Source: Cohaesibacter sp. ES.047
GTDB taxonomy: Bacteria; Pseudomonadota; Alphaproteobacteria; Rhizobiales; Cohaesibacteraceae
Length of the DNA stretch: 64,000 nt
Assembly (NCBI RefSeq): GCF_900215505.1
Contig: NZ_LT907844.1
Coordinates: forward strand, 3,984,001 to 4,048,000
Reading direction: 5' to 3'
Shown: piece by piece, positions 1 through 8,228 of the stretch
Numbering within the stretch: the stretch's first letter is position 1
Layout: each line of letters opens with the position of its first letter
Translations under genes and position numbers: made by a program
Notes under the pieces: generated by a model
What the model saw: the letters and a program-made list of their open reading frames with translations, nothing else
Told to the model about the DNA's origin: nothing
Databases searched by the model: none

Positions 1-720
1 AAAACGATTGAGCAGTTGCGCGAGGCAAACGAGGCTAAAGATCACTTCTATGCCAGCATGGGCCATGATCTGAGAACCCCGCTCAACGCAATCCTCGGCT
101 ATGCCGAACTGATCTCACAAAACACGCTCGATTTGTCGGTCCCCTCGCGCTATCAGGAATTTGCAGTCCGCATCATGTCAGGTGGCCTGCATTTGCTCGA
201 AGTCATTAACAATATCGTCTTGTCCAACGGCGACGCGCTTGAAGAAATGCGCACCGAATTTGAAAAAGCGGACCTGATAGACATCGCTCGAAAGGGCATG
301 GATTTGTTGCGCATCTTTGCCGAGCAGAAGAACATAAGAGTCAGACTTCACGCGCCCGACGAGCCGATCTACATCGCGTGCAAAAGCTCGCTGATGACGC
401 AGGCCATCGTCAATATTCTATCCAACGCCATAAAATACACGCCGGAAAGAGGCGAGGTCAATATCCGCGTAACGACGACGGACAGCGAAGCCATGGTAAG
501 AGTTCAAGACAATGGCATCGGCATGAGCGAAGACGACATAGAGCTGGCCAGAACCCCCTATGGTCGCGTCAGGCTACCGATCCATCAGTCTCAGGACGGA
601 ACGGGATTGGGACTTCCCATCGTCGACAAAATCATGTCCTGCCATGATGGCGAAATGGAAATCAAGAGCTATCCTGCTGATGGAACCTGCGTTACCCTAC
701 GCATGTTGGTGATTGGCTGA
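1..720 (+). CDS. Sensor histidine kinase, C-terminal part (5' end outside window)
   Basis: The visible 239 residues are the catalytic end of a sensor histidine kinase; the frame is open from base 1, so its start and sensor domain lie to the left. The HisKA helix carries the H-box SMGHDLRTPLNAIL, with the phosphoacceptor His at visible residue 22. A HATPase_c domain follows with the N-box NILSNAIKYTP (about residue 138), G1 box DNGIGM and G2 box GTGLGLPIV. All boxes are intact, so the core should be active. Further signalling genes follow on the same strand, which suggests a phosphorelay cluster. The signal sensed cannot be told from this fragment. Confidence 0.93.
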   Translation, partial: KTIEQLREANEAKDHFYASMGHDLRTPLNAILGYAELISQNTLDLSVPSRYQEFAVRIMSGGLHLLEVINNIVLSNGDALEEMRTEFEKADLIDIARKGMDLLRIFAEQKNIRVRLHAPDEPIYIACKSSLMTQAIVNILSNAIKYTPERGEVNIRVTTTDSEAMVRVQDNGIGMSEDDIELARTPYGRVRLPIHQSQDGTGLGLPIVDKIMSCHDGEMEIKSYPADGTCVTLRMLVIG

Positions 721-756
721 TAACGGTTCGCGACGTCGCACACCCAAAAGCGACTT

Positions 757-960
757 GTGCAAACTTTGGCTGCAAATCAAAACAAAACCACCACAGGCCT
801 GTTGGTTGAGGATGCCGTTGCAGACATCTTCCTTGTCAAAAGAGCTCTTAAAACTCCAAGGATCATGTCCTTGCGTTTGTCGATGACTTTGAAGATCGAC
901 AGCAGCTCTGACCGGATATCGATCGCTTCAATCCCCTGCAGGACCTGTGATCAATTTTGA
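757..960 (+). pseudogene. Response-regulator receiver domain remnant, frameshifted and truncated
   Basis: The first residues read GLLVEDAVADIFLVKRALKT, the beta1-alpha1 start of a CheY-like receiver domain with its acidic ED pair. Homology then stops in this frame. In another frame, from about base 861, the DNA reads DHVLAFVDDFEDRQQL and then a stop, which resembles the next strand and helix of the same domain. This fits a frameshift plus loss of the 3' half, including the phosphoacceptor strand. It follows the kinase gene, so it was probably its partner. The possible GTG start at 757 has no clear ribosome site. The reading is inferred from fragment similarity. Confidence 0.6.
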
Positions 961-1153
961 TATCTAGCCCGGTCCGAAGTGCAAAACTGCAAATGTCTGA
1001 CAAAGGCATTTGAACCCTTCGTATGGGAACAGGTCATGCGAAGAGACAAACCTTCCTGCAAATCATAGCAATAGACCGAAGCGGCTGCAAAGCCCGAGGT
1101 TGACGTGACGAGGCTTTCACCACACCATTCCAAGTCCAGATTGGAGGGGTGGC

Positions 1154-1846
1154 ATGAATCGGCGGAACAATATGACGGACGGCAGAAAGACAATTGGCGA
1201 CAACTCATTCTATTATGATCTTACAAGACGGATCACCCATGATCTGAAGGCACCAATCCGCCAGATTTCACAACTCTCGGAAATCATCCTTGAGGACAAC
1301 GCGGACAAGCTGGACGAAGAATCCCTTAAGTCGCTAATCATGATGCGTGAACGCGCCTCAACCATGGCCCACCTTGTTAACTCGGTGCGCTCCCTGTCCA
1401 ATGCGTTCTTACGTGAATTGAACATGCAGCAGATCGAACTCGACTGTCTTCTGGAAGAGATTGAAATCGACTCAAAGCTTCCACCAAACCTTCTAAAGAT
1501 CGATAATGCCCCTTCGATTTGGACAGACCCGGAACTCTTTTCAATTTTTTTTTACAATCTCTTCCAGAATTTCTTTCTGCCCCTTGGGTCTGGTCAGATA
1601 GAAAATGCAAGTCTCAAGCTCAATGAAGATGTGCATTCGAGTCTTGGTCTGATGCTAAGAATTCCTGATTTTCCTCTTGAAATACCTAACAAAATGTCTT
1701 TGCTCGAGCTTTCGACATTTGCGCGAGGAGATCTACTTCAAAGTCTCGCTATTATTGAAAGCTCACAATTGGCAGACCGTCTGGGTTGGAAGATTTTTCT
1801 GCACACGAACAACAATAATGAGCTTTCCATGAATCTGTATTTATAG
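1154..1846 (+). CDS. Histidine kinase-like protein with eroded ATP-binding domain
   Basis: A 230-residue cytoplasmic protein starting at ATG after the ribosome site GGAGGGG. Residues about 25-80 form a HisKA-like helical pair with THDLKAPIRQI, the phytochrome-type H-box, so the His is present. The rest has the length of a HATPase_c domain. An N-box-like NLFQNFF is visible, but the glycine-rich G1 and G2 boxes (DxGxG, GxGLGL) are missing. It may therefore be phosphorylated but is unlikely to bind ATP normally, and could act as a histidine phosphotransferase or scaffold. No sensor or membrane segment is seen. It sits between a receiver remnant and a receiver-kinase hybrid. Confidence 0.7.
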   Translation: MNRRNNMTDGRKTIGDNSFYYDLTRRITHDLKAPIRQISQLSEIILEDNADKLDEESLKSLIMMRERASTMAHLVNSVRSLSNAFLRELNMQQIELDCLLEEIEIDSKLPPNLLKIDNAPSIWTDPELFSIFFYNLFQNFFLPLGSGQIENASLKLNEDVHSSLGLMLRIPDFPLEIPNKMSLLELSTFARGDLLQSLAIIESSQLADRLGWKIFLHTNNNNELSMNLYL

Positions 1847-1905
1847 ACGATTGTTTTTTTCCTAGGGTCAACGGAATGGTTCAATACGATCACGGAGGTC
1901 TGATC

Positions 1906-3084
1906 ATGTGCGCCGCATGGAAAGACGGGAGCGCCAACGCACCAATCGGTGGAACACCTGATGCAGCGTCGTCGGGTATGGCCATCCAGCTGTCCTGTTT
2001 TCTGCTTGATGACGATCCGATCGACCGCCGATATGTCAGCTGGCTCTTGCAGCAAATGACCGGCTTCCAGCTCGATATAAAGTCGGCACATACTCTGCAA
2101 GAAGCCAGAAGCATCTGCACCGACGAGCGGTTTGACCTTTATCTTCTGGACTATTGGATGGGCGAGGAATCATCGGTTTCCCTGCTCGAAAGCCTTAATG
2201 ATGCCTGCAAAGGCTCCAGCACCATCGTGGTGATGTCCTCCCTTGATGATCAGGCATTTCAGGAAGTGAGCATGCAATCCGGGGCCGATCTGTTTCTGGC
2301 CAAGCAAGAGCTCTCGAAACAGACGTTGGAGCTCATGTTGCGCAACATTGTGCAGGCAGCGTCAAAAACCCAGTCAGTGCGGGACCAACGGTTGCTGGAT
2401 GCCGAGAAGATCGCCGACTGGACCAAGCATCTGCGCAACATGCTGGACAGCTCACACGGCTTTGCTGCACTTGCACTAAACGCCTTGAAATCCGGCGACG
2501 TCGAAACTGTTGAGCATTTGCTGTCCCAAGCCATTGATCGCATGTCGGAACTGAGAAACGAAACCTCCTACGTCCAACTTGGAATGACCTCGCGTCAAAG
2601 CGCGGGAGATCTCAACCTAAGACCTTTCGATGTCAGCACCCTTTTGGCCGAAGCGGTTGAGGATTGCCGTATCGAAGCCGAACAGGTTGGAAAGCAACTC
2701 AGCTTCTATGAGCAGATCGCGGATTCGATCATTCTGAGCGATGACCGGCTGCTGAAGGAGTTGTTGACGGTGCTGTTGCGGGGGGCTTTGCGCTATGCTG
2801 AAGAACAGTCCGATGTCTCGGTCAGCTACGAGCTGGGCCCGGAGCATCTGGAGATCTATATCTCCGAGTTCGGAAATAGCGAGGACCCGGAAGTCAGCAA
2901 CTACGAGCTTGATATCCCGAGTGCCATTCAGTTTGCGAACCTGTTCGGCTCGGAGCGAACTGGCAGCCTCTTAGTCGCCGAAAGCATGCTCCATAAGCTC
3001 AGGGGCAGTTGGAATATCGGCAAATCAGGCGAGAATCTGGAAATCAGGTGCCGTATCCCCCTCAATCAGGACCTCCTGAACTGA
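1906..3084 (+). CDS. Hybrid response regulator with C-terminal kinase-like domain
   Basis: ATG at 1906 is chosen because GGAGG lies seven bases upstream; an in-frame start at 1876 lacks such a site. The 392-residue product opens with a receiver domain: the DDD acidic cluster near residue 36, LYLLDYW with the phosphoacceptor Asp at residue 82, and VMSS and K at the later conserved positions. Residues about 165-385 resemble a dimerisation helix plus a HATPase_c-like fold, but the H-box His and the glycine boxes are not recognisable. It is probably a phosphorelay receiver whose output half has degenerated or takes part in protein contacts. It is the last gene of the signalling cluster. Confidence 0.72.
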   Translation: MCAAWKDGSANAPIGGTPDAASSGMAIQLSCFLLDDDPIDRRYVSWLLQQMTGFQLDIKSAHTLQEARSICTDERFDLYLLDYWMGEESSVSLLESLNDACKGSSTIVVMSSLDDQAFQEVSMQSGADLFLAKQELSKQTLELMLRNIVQAASKTQSVRDQRLLDAEKIADWTKHLRNMLDSSHGFAALALNALKSGDVETVEHLLSQAIDRMSELRNETSYVQLGMTSRQSAGDLNLRPFDVSTLLAEAVEDCRIEAEQVGKQLSFYEQIADSIILSDDRLLKELLTVLLRGALRYAEEQSDVSVSYELGPEHLEIYISEFGNSEDPEVSNYELDIPSAIQFANLFGSERTGSLLVAESMLHKLRGSWNIGKSGENLEIRCRIPLNQDLLN

Positions 3085-3296
3085 ATGCATTCAAGGACGC
3101 ATAGGGCTGATCGCAACGAGAGCGGCTCTTCTTGCCATCGCCTTTTTGCATAGGTTTGTCCGATCTCGCTGACTGAGGCGGTTGAAACCGGCCGCATCAT
3201 CATGACATGTTTGATCAGATGATCTTGAAACTGTCCGGCGCTTGCGGATCGTCGACATCAACCATGCCAACCGATCAATCATTTGGAGACATCGCC

Positions 3297-4283
3297 ATGA
3301 CAACCACCGTGACAGTCGCAGGGGCTTCCGGCCTCGTTGGCTCTAACATCATTAGAGAAGCACTGGAACGCGGCTACAAGGTCAACGGTACCATGCGCGA
3401 TGCCCAAGACACCGAAAAGACCAAATGGTTGATGGCCCTTCCGGGAGCTGCAGAGCGCCTCAAGCTCTTCTCGGCCGATGCGAGAGATAGCAACAGTTTT
3501 GGCCCGGCACTCGAAGGAGCCGACGCCATCTTCATTGCATGCTTCCCGCCCATCTATTTCGCTTCAGACGGCACACCCGCGCGTGAGCTCGACCGCGAAA
3601 GGGGCTATCAGGAAATCGTCGCACCGGTCCGAGATGGCTGTCTCAATGTTCTGGAAGCGACGAAGCGGGCAGGGGTCAAGCATGTTATGCTCTGCTCTTC
3701 GACCTCGTCAACCAACCCGCCCGAAGGCGTTGCGGTGAAAACAGAGACCAACGCCATCTCAGATGCCGAATTCCAGATGGCCGAGAAGAAATTCACCTCG
3801 GCGGAAAAGATCGTCATGGAAACAGCGGCGCGTGATTTTTGCGTTCGCCACAACATGCGCCTTGCGATCTTCCTGCCCACCATGATGCTCGGTCAGGTGA
3901 TCCTGCCTCAGCATATTAGAGAGCATCAGGGGTTTCTGGCCCGCCCGATCCTGGAGGGCAAGGCCAACCACGAGCGCGTGCCCAAAGGCTCCATGTCCCT
4001 TGCCCATGTGGGGGATGTCGCAAAGCTCTTTCTCAACGCCTATGAGACAGGGGCCGCCGGGCGCTTCTTTGCTGTCTATGACAGCTTGCCCTGGAGGGAG
4101 CTTTACAGCGAACTGGCCAAGCACATCCCGGCATCGGTTCTGCCCGCACCATTCGAAGGAGACCCCGAAGAGCCGACCCGCTTTGACTTCACGCGCCGCG
4201 ACAGTCTGGGCGTCGAAATGCGCGATTCCGAAACAACCATTGCCGAAGTCAGCGAATGGCTAAAGTCCCGCCCGTTCGGCTAA
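3297..4283 (+). CDS. NAD(P)-dependent epimerase/reductase, extended SDR (NmrA/DFR-like)
   Basis: A 328-residue extended short-chain dehydrogenase/reductase. The start at 3297 (MTTTVTVAGASG) is preferred over longer forms because GGAG lies about eight bases upstream and the Rossmann strand begins right after it. The dinucleotide loop GASGLVGSN is at residues 9-17. A Ser-rich strand CSSTSSTN matches the catalytic-Ser region. The usual Tyr-x-x-x-Lys pair of dihydroflavonol-reductase-like enzymes is not visible: the segment reads MAEKKFTSAEK, with Lys but no Tyr. It may be an atypical reductase or an NmrA-like redox sensor. It stands alone and is followed by a hairpin terminator. The substrate is unknown. 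Confidence 0.82.
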   Translation: MTTTVTVAGASGLVGSNIIREALERGYKVNGTMRDAQDTEKTKWLMALPGAAERLKLFSADARDSNSFGPALEGADAIFIACFPPIYFASDGTPARELDRERGYQEIVAPVRDGCLNVLEATKRAGVKHVMLCSSTSSTNPPEGVAVKTETNAISDAEFQMAEKKFTSAEKIVMETAARDFCVRHNMRLAIFLPTMMLGQVILPQHIREHQGFLARPILEGKANHERVPKGSMSLAHVGDVAKLFLNAYETGAAGRFFAVYDSLPWRELYSELAKHIPASVLPAPFEGDPEEPTRFDFTRRDSLGVEMRDSETTIAEVSEWLKSRPFG

Positions 4284-4311
4284 TAACGTCAGTACCGAAA
4301 CGAAGATGAGG

Positions 4312-4333
4312 GGCCCGTCACGGATGGGCCTTT
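4312..4333 (+). terminator. Hairpin terminator after the SDR gene
   Basis: An eight-pair stem (GGCCCGTC with GATGGGCC, one G-T pair) closes a three-base loop and is followed by TTT. It lies 28 bases after the reductase stop, in the right place to end that transcript. The T-run is short, so it may be a weak terminator. Confidence 0.5.
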
Positions 4334-4553
4334 ACAGGTCGGCGCTTCCTTTGGCCCATCAAAGCGAGCCATCGCGAATCCCCACTTTGTTCTACCCATG
4401 CCGAAAGCAGCCCCTCTGCCGCCAGACCTCATACGGCTGGGGAAGAATCCGCACAACGTGCATAAATTTGAAATCCTCCTATTTTCAGATAATTAGTCGA
4501 ATTCCCGCCGGTTTCTGACACGAAAGTCGCAGCTTCGGGATGGCCGCCGATCC

Positions 4554-4582
4554 TTGACAATTTATGAAGTGCCAGTTATGAC
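4554..4582 (+). promoter_or_regulatory. Sigma-70-type promoter of the LacI/sugar operon
   Basis: A perfect -35 box TTGACA (4554-4559) and a -10-like TATGAC (4577-4582) are separated by 17 bases, placing the start of transcription near 4589. The -10 box runs into two palindromic operators, so a bound repressor would block RNA polymerase directly. The rest of the roughly 365-base gap between the SDR stop and the LacI start holds only the hairpin at 4312-4333, this promoter and the operators. Confidence 0.65.
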
Positions 4583-4605
4583 ATCGATGTCTGACACCGA
4601 TGTCA
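4579..4605. promoter_or_regulatory. Two tandem LacI-type operators
   Basis: TGACATCGATGTCT (4579-4592) and TGACACCGATGTCA (4592-4605) each differ by one base from the perfect palindrome TGACATCGATGTCA, with the central CG typical of LacI/GalR operators. They share one T, so their centres are 13 bases apart. They cover the -10 box and predicted transcription start of the promoter that reads into the lacI-type gene and the transporter operon. This implies autorepression and sugar induction of the whole unit. Confidence 0.7.
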
Positions 4606-4648
4606 TAAGTAAATGACCGGGTCACAAAGCGAATTAGGTGAGGGCTCC

Positions 4649-5731
4649 GTGACGACAATTTATGATGTGGCAAAGCTGGCAGGGGTCTCGCCCAAGACAG
4701 TCTCACGGGTGCTTAACGGGGATGCCCCCGTCAAGAAGCAGACCAAAGATGCGGTTGAAACAGCCATGCTGGAACTTGGCTACGTTCCCTCCAATGCAGC
4801 CCGTATGATGCGCTCCAACAAGTCTGGACTGGTCGGTCTAATCACCGGCGCCATTTCCCACGGCATCGAGCCGACCGAGCCGCAAGGTCTTCCCGATCTC
4901 TTCATCGTTCAAGGCATCCAGCAGATCATGGGCGCCAGCGGCAAGACCCTGATGATTGCCGATACAGATGGCGTATCAGAGCGCGTCCCGCACCTGATAC
5001 GGACCTTCCTGCAACACCGGGTCGAGGGCATCATCTATGTGGCCGATCACCACAAGCAAGTGACGCTGCCGCAAGTCCCTGATGATTTCCCGATTGTTCT
5101 GGCCAATTGCTTCGACAGTGAAGGGCACGCGTCCATCCTGCCGGACGACAGAAAAGGACAGAAGGACCTGATATCCAAACTCATTCAGAGCGGCCACCGA
5201 CGCATCGGTTATTTAACGCTCGACCGGACCCTCGTTGCTACCGGTTTGCGCTATCGCGGCTATCGGGAAGCATTGGCCGAAGCGGATATTCCCTATGCCG
5301 ACGAATTGGTGACCATGGGCTACGAGGAAGGTCAGGAGAAGGAGAGCCAGATCCTGATGCGGGCGCTGGAGCGTCTCCTGTCACTCAAGGAACCACCCAC
5401 TGTCATTTGCTGTGGCAATGACGAAATGGCGTTGCGGCTGTATGGCCTGCTGCGCTCTCGCGGGATCAAGGTGCCGGAAGAAATCTCCGTTGCCGGTTAT
5501 GACAATTACCAGGTGATCGCCGACACACTTTTCCCGCCGCTCACCACAGTCGAGCTGCCCTATCTCTCAATGGGGCAGATCGCCGCAAAACATTTGCTGA
5601 AACTGATTTCGGACAGTGACCATAAGCCGGAAAAACCGAGACTGGTAGAAGGTCCGGTTTGCTGGCGCTCGTCGATCACTGCTTTGAACTCTGTAAGTGT
5701 ATTAAATCCAAAAGGGAGGAATAACCAATGA
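4649..5731 (+). CDS. LacI-family transcriptional repressor of the sugar operon
   Basis: GTG at 4649 is taken as start: AGGTGAGGG lies just upstream and the protein then begins at the usual place (VTTIYDVAKLAGVS). ATG at 4613 has no ribosome site. The 360-residue product has an N-terminal lambda-repressor-like helix-turn-helix (DVAKLAGVSPKTVSRVLNG), a hinge helix (NAARMMR) and a periplasmic-binding-protein-like effector domain (about 60-345). It should bind the tandem operators at 4579-4605 and release them on binding a sugar. Its stop overlaps the start of the binding-protein gene (ATGA), so regulator and transporter are co-transcribed. Confidence 0.9.
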   Translation: MTTIYDVAKLAGVSPKTVSRVLNGDAPVKKQTKDAVETAMLELGYVPSNAARMMRSNKSGLVGLITGAISHGIEPTEPQGLPDLFIVQGIQQIMGASGKTLMIADTDGVSERVPHLIRTFLQHRVEGIIYVADHHKQVTLPQVPDDFPIVLANCFDSEGHASILPDDRKGQKDLISKLIQSGHRRIGYLTLDRTLVATGLRYRGYREALAEADIPYADELVTMGYEEGQEKESQILMRALERLLSLKEPPTVICCGNDEMALRLYGLLRSRGIKVPEEISVAGYDNYQVIADTLFPPLTTVELPYLSMGQIAAKHLLKLISDSDHKPEKPRLVEGPVCWRSSITALNSVSVLNPKGRNNQ

Positions 5732-6987
5732 AACTCACCAAGACACTCTTGGCCACACTCTGCGCTTCGACCCTGATGTCCGGTGCGGCTTTTGCCCAGA
5801 CAGACCTGACCATGTGGTATCACGGCGCAGGCAACGATGTGGAAAGCAAGATCATCAACCAGATCGTCGATGATTTCAACGCAAGTCAGGACGACTGGAA
5901 AGTCACCATCGAAAGCTTCCCGCAGACCAGCTACAACGATTCCGTCGTCGCGGCCGCCCTTGCTGGCAACCTGCCGGACATCATCGATGTTGACGGCCCT
6001 GTCATGCCGAACTGGGCATGGTCCGGTTACATGCAGCCTCTGCAGATCGATGAAAGCAAAATCACCGACTTCCTGCCCGGCACAAAGGGCATGTGGGATG
6101 GCAAGCTCTACTCCATCGGCCTTTGGGATGCCGCGGTTGCACTTTATGCCCGCAAGTCCACATTGGAAGAGCTGGGCCTGCGCACTCCGACCCTCGAAAA
6201 GCCATGGAGCAAGGAAGAGTTCAACGAAGCTCTGAAGAAAGCCAAGGACTCGGGCAAATATGACTATGCTCTCGATCTGGGCATGAATGATCAGGGAGAA
6301 TGGTACCCTTATGCCTTCTCGCCCTTCCTGCAGAGCTTTGGTGGCGACATCATTGATCGTTCCACCTATCAGACCGCAGAAGGCGCTCTCAACGGCGATG
6401 CAGCCCTCGAATTCGGCGAATGGTGGCAGATGCTGTTTACCGAAGGCTACGCCCCGGGAACATCTGAAAGCCCCGCAGATCAGCAAACCGGCTTCATTGA
6501 TGGCAGCTTTGCCTTCCAGTGGAATGGCAACTGGCGCGCAGTGGCAACCATGGCTGAAGTGGATGATGTCGTCTTCCTACCGGCCCCAGATTTTGGTGAG
6601 GGCTCAGCGATCGGCGCAGGCTCGTGGCAGTTTGGCGTTGCGGAAACGTCCGAGCATCCAGATGGGGCGTCTGCCTTTATCGAATTTGCCATTCAGGACA
6701 AATATATGGCAGCCTTCTCCGATGGTATCGGCCTCATTCCATCCACCGCGTCCGCGGCCGAGATGACCAAGAACTACAAAAAGGGTGGTCCTCTGGCGGT
6801 CTTCTATGACCTGTCTTCCGAACAAGCAAAGGTGCGTCCGGTCACTCCGGGCTATGTGGTTCAGTCCAAGGTCTTCACCAAAGCCATAGCTGATTTGGCG
6901 AACGGTGCGGATGTTCCCGATACGCTCGATGCAGCGGTTGATGAAATCAATGCCGACATCGAGAAAAACAACGGCTACGGCCATTGA
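5728..6987 (+). CDS. CUT1 sugar ABC transporter, periplasmic binding protein
   Basis: A 419-residue family 1 solute-binding protein (SBP_bac_1). A Sec signal peptide (MKLTKTLLATLCASTLMSGA, cleavage after AFA) precedes a mature domain beginning TDLTMWYHGAG, the usual first strand of oligosaccharide binders. GNLPDIIDVDGP and the aromatic-rich WAWSGYMQPL are typical of sugar-binding clefts. GGGAGGA gives a strong ribosome site inside the end of the upstream repressor gene. It delivers its ligand to the two permeases downstream. The co-encoded clan GH-J-like glycosidase suggests a fructoside or similar oligosaccharide, which is an inference. Confidence 0.93.
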   Translation: MKLTKTLLATLCASTLMSGAAFAQTDLTMWYHGAGNDVESKIINQIVDDFNASQDDWKVTIESFPQTSYNDSVVAAALAGNLPDIIDVDGPVMPNWAWSGYMQPLQIDESKITDFLPGTKGMWDGKLYSIGLWDAAVALYARKSTLEELGLRTPTLEKPWSKEEFNEALKKAKDSGKYDYALDLGMNDQGEWYPYAFSPFLQSFGGDIIDRSTYQTAEGALNGDAALEFGEWWQMLFTEGYAPGTSESPADQQTGFIDGSFAFQWNGNWRAVATMAEVDDVVFLPAPDFGEGSAIGAGSWQFGVAETSEHPDGASAFIEFAIQDKYMAAFSDGIGLIPSTASAAEMTKNYKKGGPLAVFYDLSSEQAKVRPVTPGYVVQSKVFTKAIADLANGADVPDTLDAAVDEINADIEKNNGYGH

Positions 6988-6996
6988 TCCGGTTTC

Positions 6997-7021
6997 GGGC
7001 CCGCCACAGATCGGCGGGCCC
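6997..7021 (+). terminator. Intra-operon hairpin between binding protein and permease genes
   Basis: A perfect nine-pair stem GGGCCCGCC/GGCGGGCCC closes a seven-base loop ten bases after the binding-protein stop. There is no good T-run. Such hairpins commonly protect the upstream message or attenuate it, giving more binding protein than permease. It is better read as a partial terminator or stability element than as the operon end. Confidence 0.5.
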
Positions 7022-7157
7022 TGCCTTTCGTCCCTGATTAGCTACGGGGCATTATCGCGGCGCACCTTGCCAATTCAAGGTGGGCTTTGAACTGCCAAGG
7101 TCTGCCAAAGCGAAATTGGCAAACCTCGGCCTCTATCCAGCTGAACCGGAGACTATG

Positions 7158-8228
7158 ATGGCTTCGAAGCTTACCCGCTCGAATGGAGCCGGATGGGCCT
7201 TTGCCCTGCCAGGTTTCATCCTGCTGTTCATGTTCATCATTCTGCCCTTCTTTTTCGCCTTCTGGTTTTCGCTGACCAACCAGCGGCTGATCTCACCCAA
7301 TCCGACTGAATTTGTTGGATTGTCGAACTATGAGAATCTGTTGGGCGTATCTGTCATTACACTTGAGCCAGAGCGCGACGACGCTGGTGCTGTCGTCAGA
7401 GACAGTGATGGCGAAATCGCCTATCCAAGGGTCCGCACCATCACGCGCAATGCGGATTTTCCGCAGTATAAAGGCATGCGCGAATGGTTCCGATGGCAAA
7501 GCGGCGACAATGCAACGGTCGTGGTGGCCAAGGATGTTGTCTTCATGAAAGCCCTGACGAACACATTGTTGTTCGCCTTGATCATCGTCCCGCTGCAAGG
7601 GGGAGGGGCTTTAGGACTGGCCTTGCTGATCAATCAGAAGCTGAGGGGCATCAACGCTTTCCGAGCCATCTATTTCACGCCCGTCGTGATCTCCATCGTC
7701 GTCATCTCGCTTCTTTGGCGCTTCATCTATGACGGACAGGATGGATTGCTCAACAATATCCTTGCTGCCTTGACTTTTGGAGCATTTGAACCGGTCGACT
7801 GGCTGGGCAACTCGGATACGGCGCTTGGCTCGATCATCGTCATGTCCGCATGGCAGGCCATGGGCTTTCATATGGTGATCTGGCTTTCAGGGCTTCAGAC
7901 GATCCCCGCAACGCTTTACGAGGTTGCCGCCATCGAAGGCTCCTCAAGCTGGCAGACCTTCCGCTATGTGACGTGGCCGGGGCTGAGAAACACCGCCGTG
8001 CTGGTGCTGATTGTTATCACCATGCAATCCTTCGCGCTGTTTGCCCAGATCGATGTCATGACCAACGGCGGACCGCTCGATTCCACCCAGACGCTTGTCT
8101 TCCAGGCGGTTGAACGCGGCTATGGCAAACAGGACATCTCCGGCGGCTCGACCATTTCGGTCATCCTCTTCTTCATCGTCCTGCTGATTTCGCTGATCCA
8201 GCGTTACCTGACACGGGAGAAACGCTAA
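7158..8228 (+). CDS. CUT1 sugar ABC transporter permease, MalF-like
   Basis: Start 7158 is favoured over ATG 7155 and an upstream in-frame ATG at 7080, because GGAG lies six bases before it. The 356-residue product has about six membrane helices, the first at residues 10-38. A hydrophilic stretch of roughly 80 residues between helices 1 and 2 resembles a short version of the MalF periplasmic loop. The coupling EAA loop reads EVAAIEGSSSWQTFRYVTWP and docks the ATPase. The stop overlaps the next permease start by one base, so the two permeases are translationally coupled. Confidence 0.92.
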   Translation: MASKLTRSNGAGWAFALPGFILLFMFIILPFFFAFWFSLTNQRLISPNPTEFVGLSNYENLLGVSVITLEPERDDAGAVVRDSDGEIAYPRVRTITRNADFPQYKGMREWFRWQSGDNATVVVAKDVVFMKALTNTLLFALIIVPLQGGGALGLALLINQKLRGINAFRAIYFTPVVISIVVISLLWRFIYDGQDGLLNNILAALTFGAFEPVDWLGNSDTALGSIIVMSAWQAMGFHMVIWLSGLQTIPATLYEVAAIEGSSSWQTFRYVTWPGLRNTAVLVLIVITMQSFALFAQIDVMTNGGPLDSTQTLVFQAVERGYGKQDISGGSTISVILFFIVLLISLIQRYLTREKR

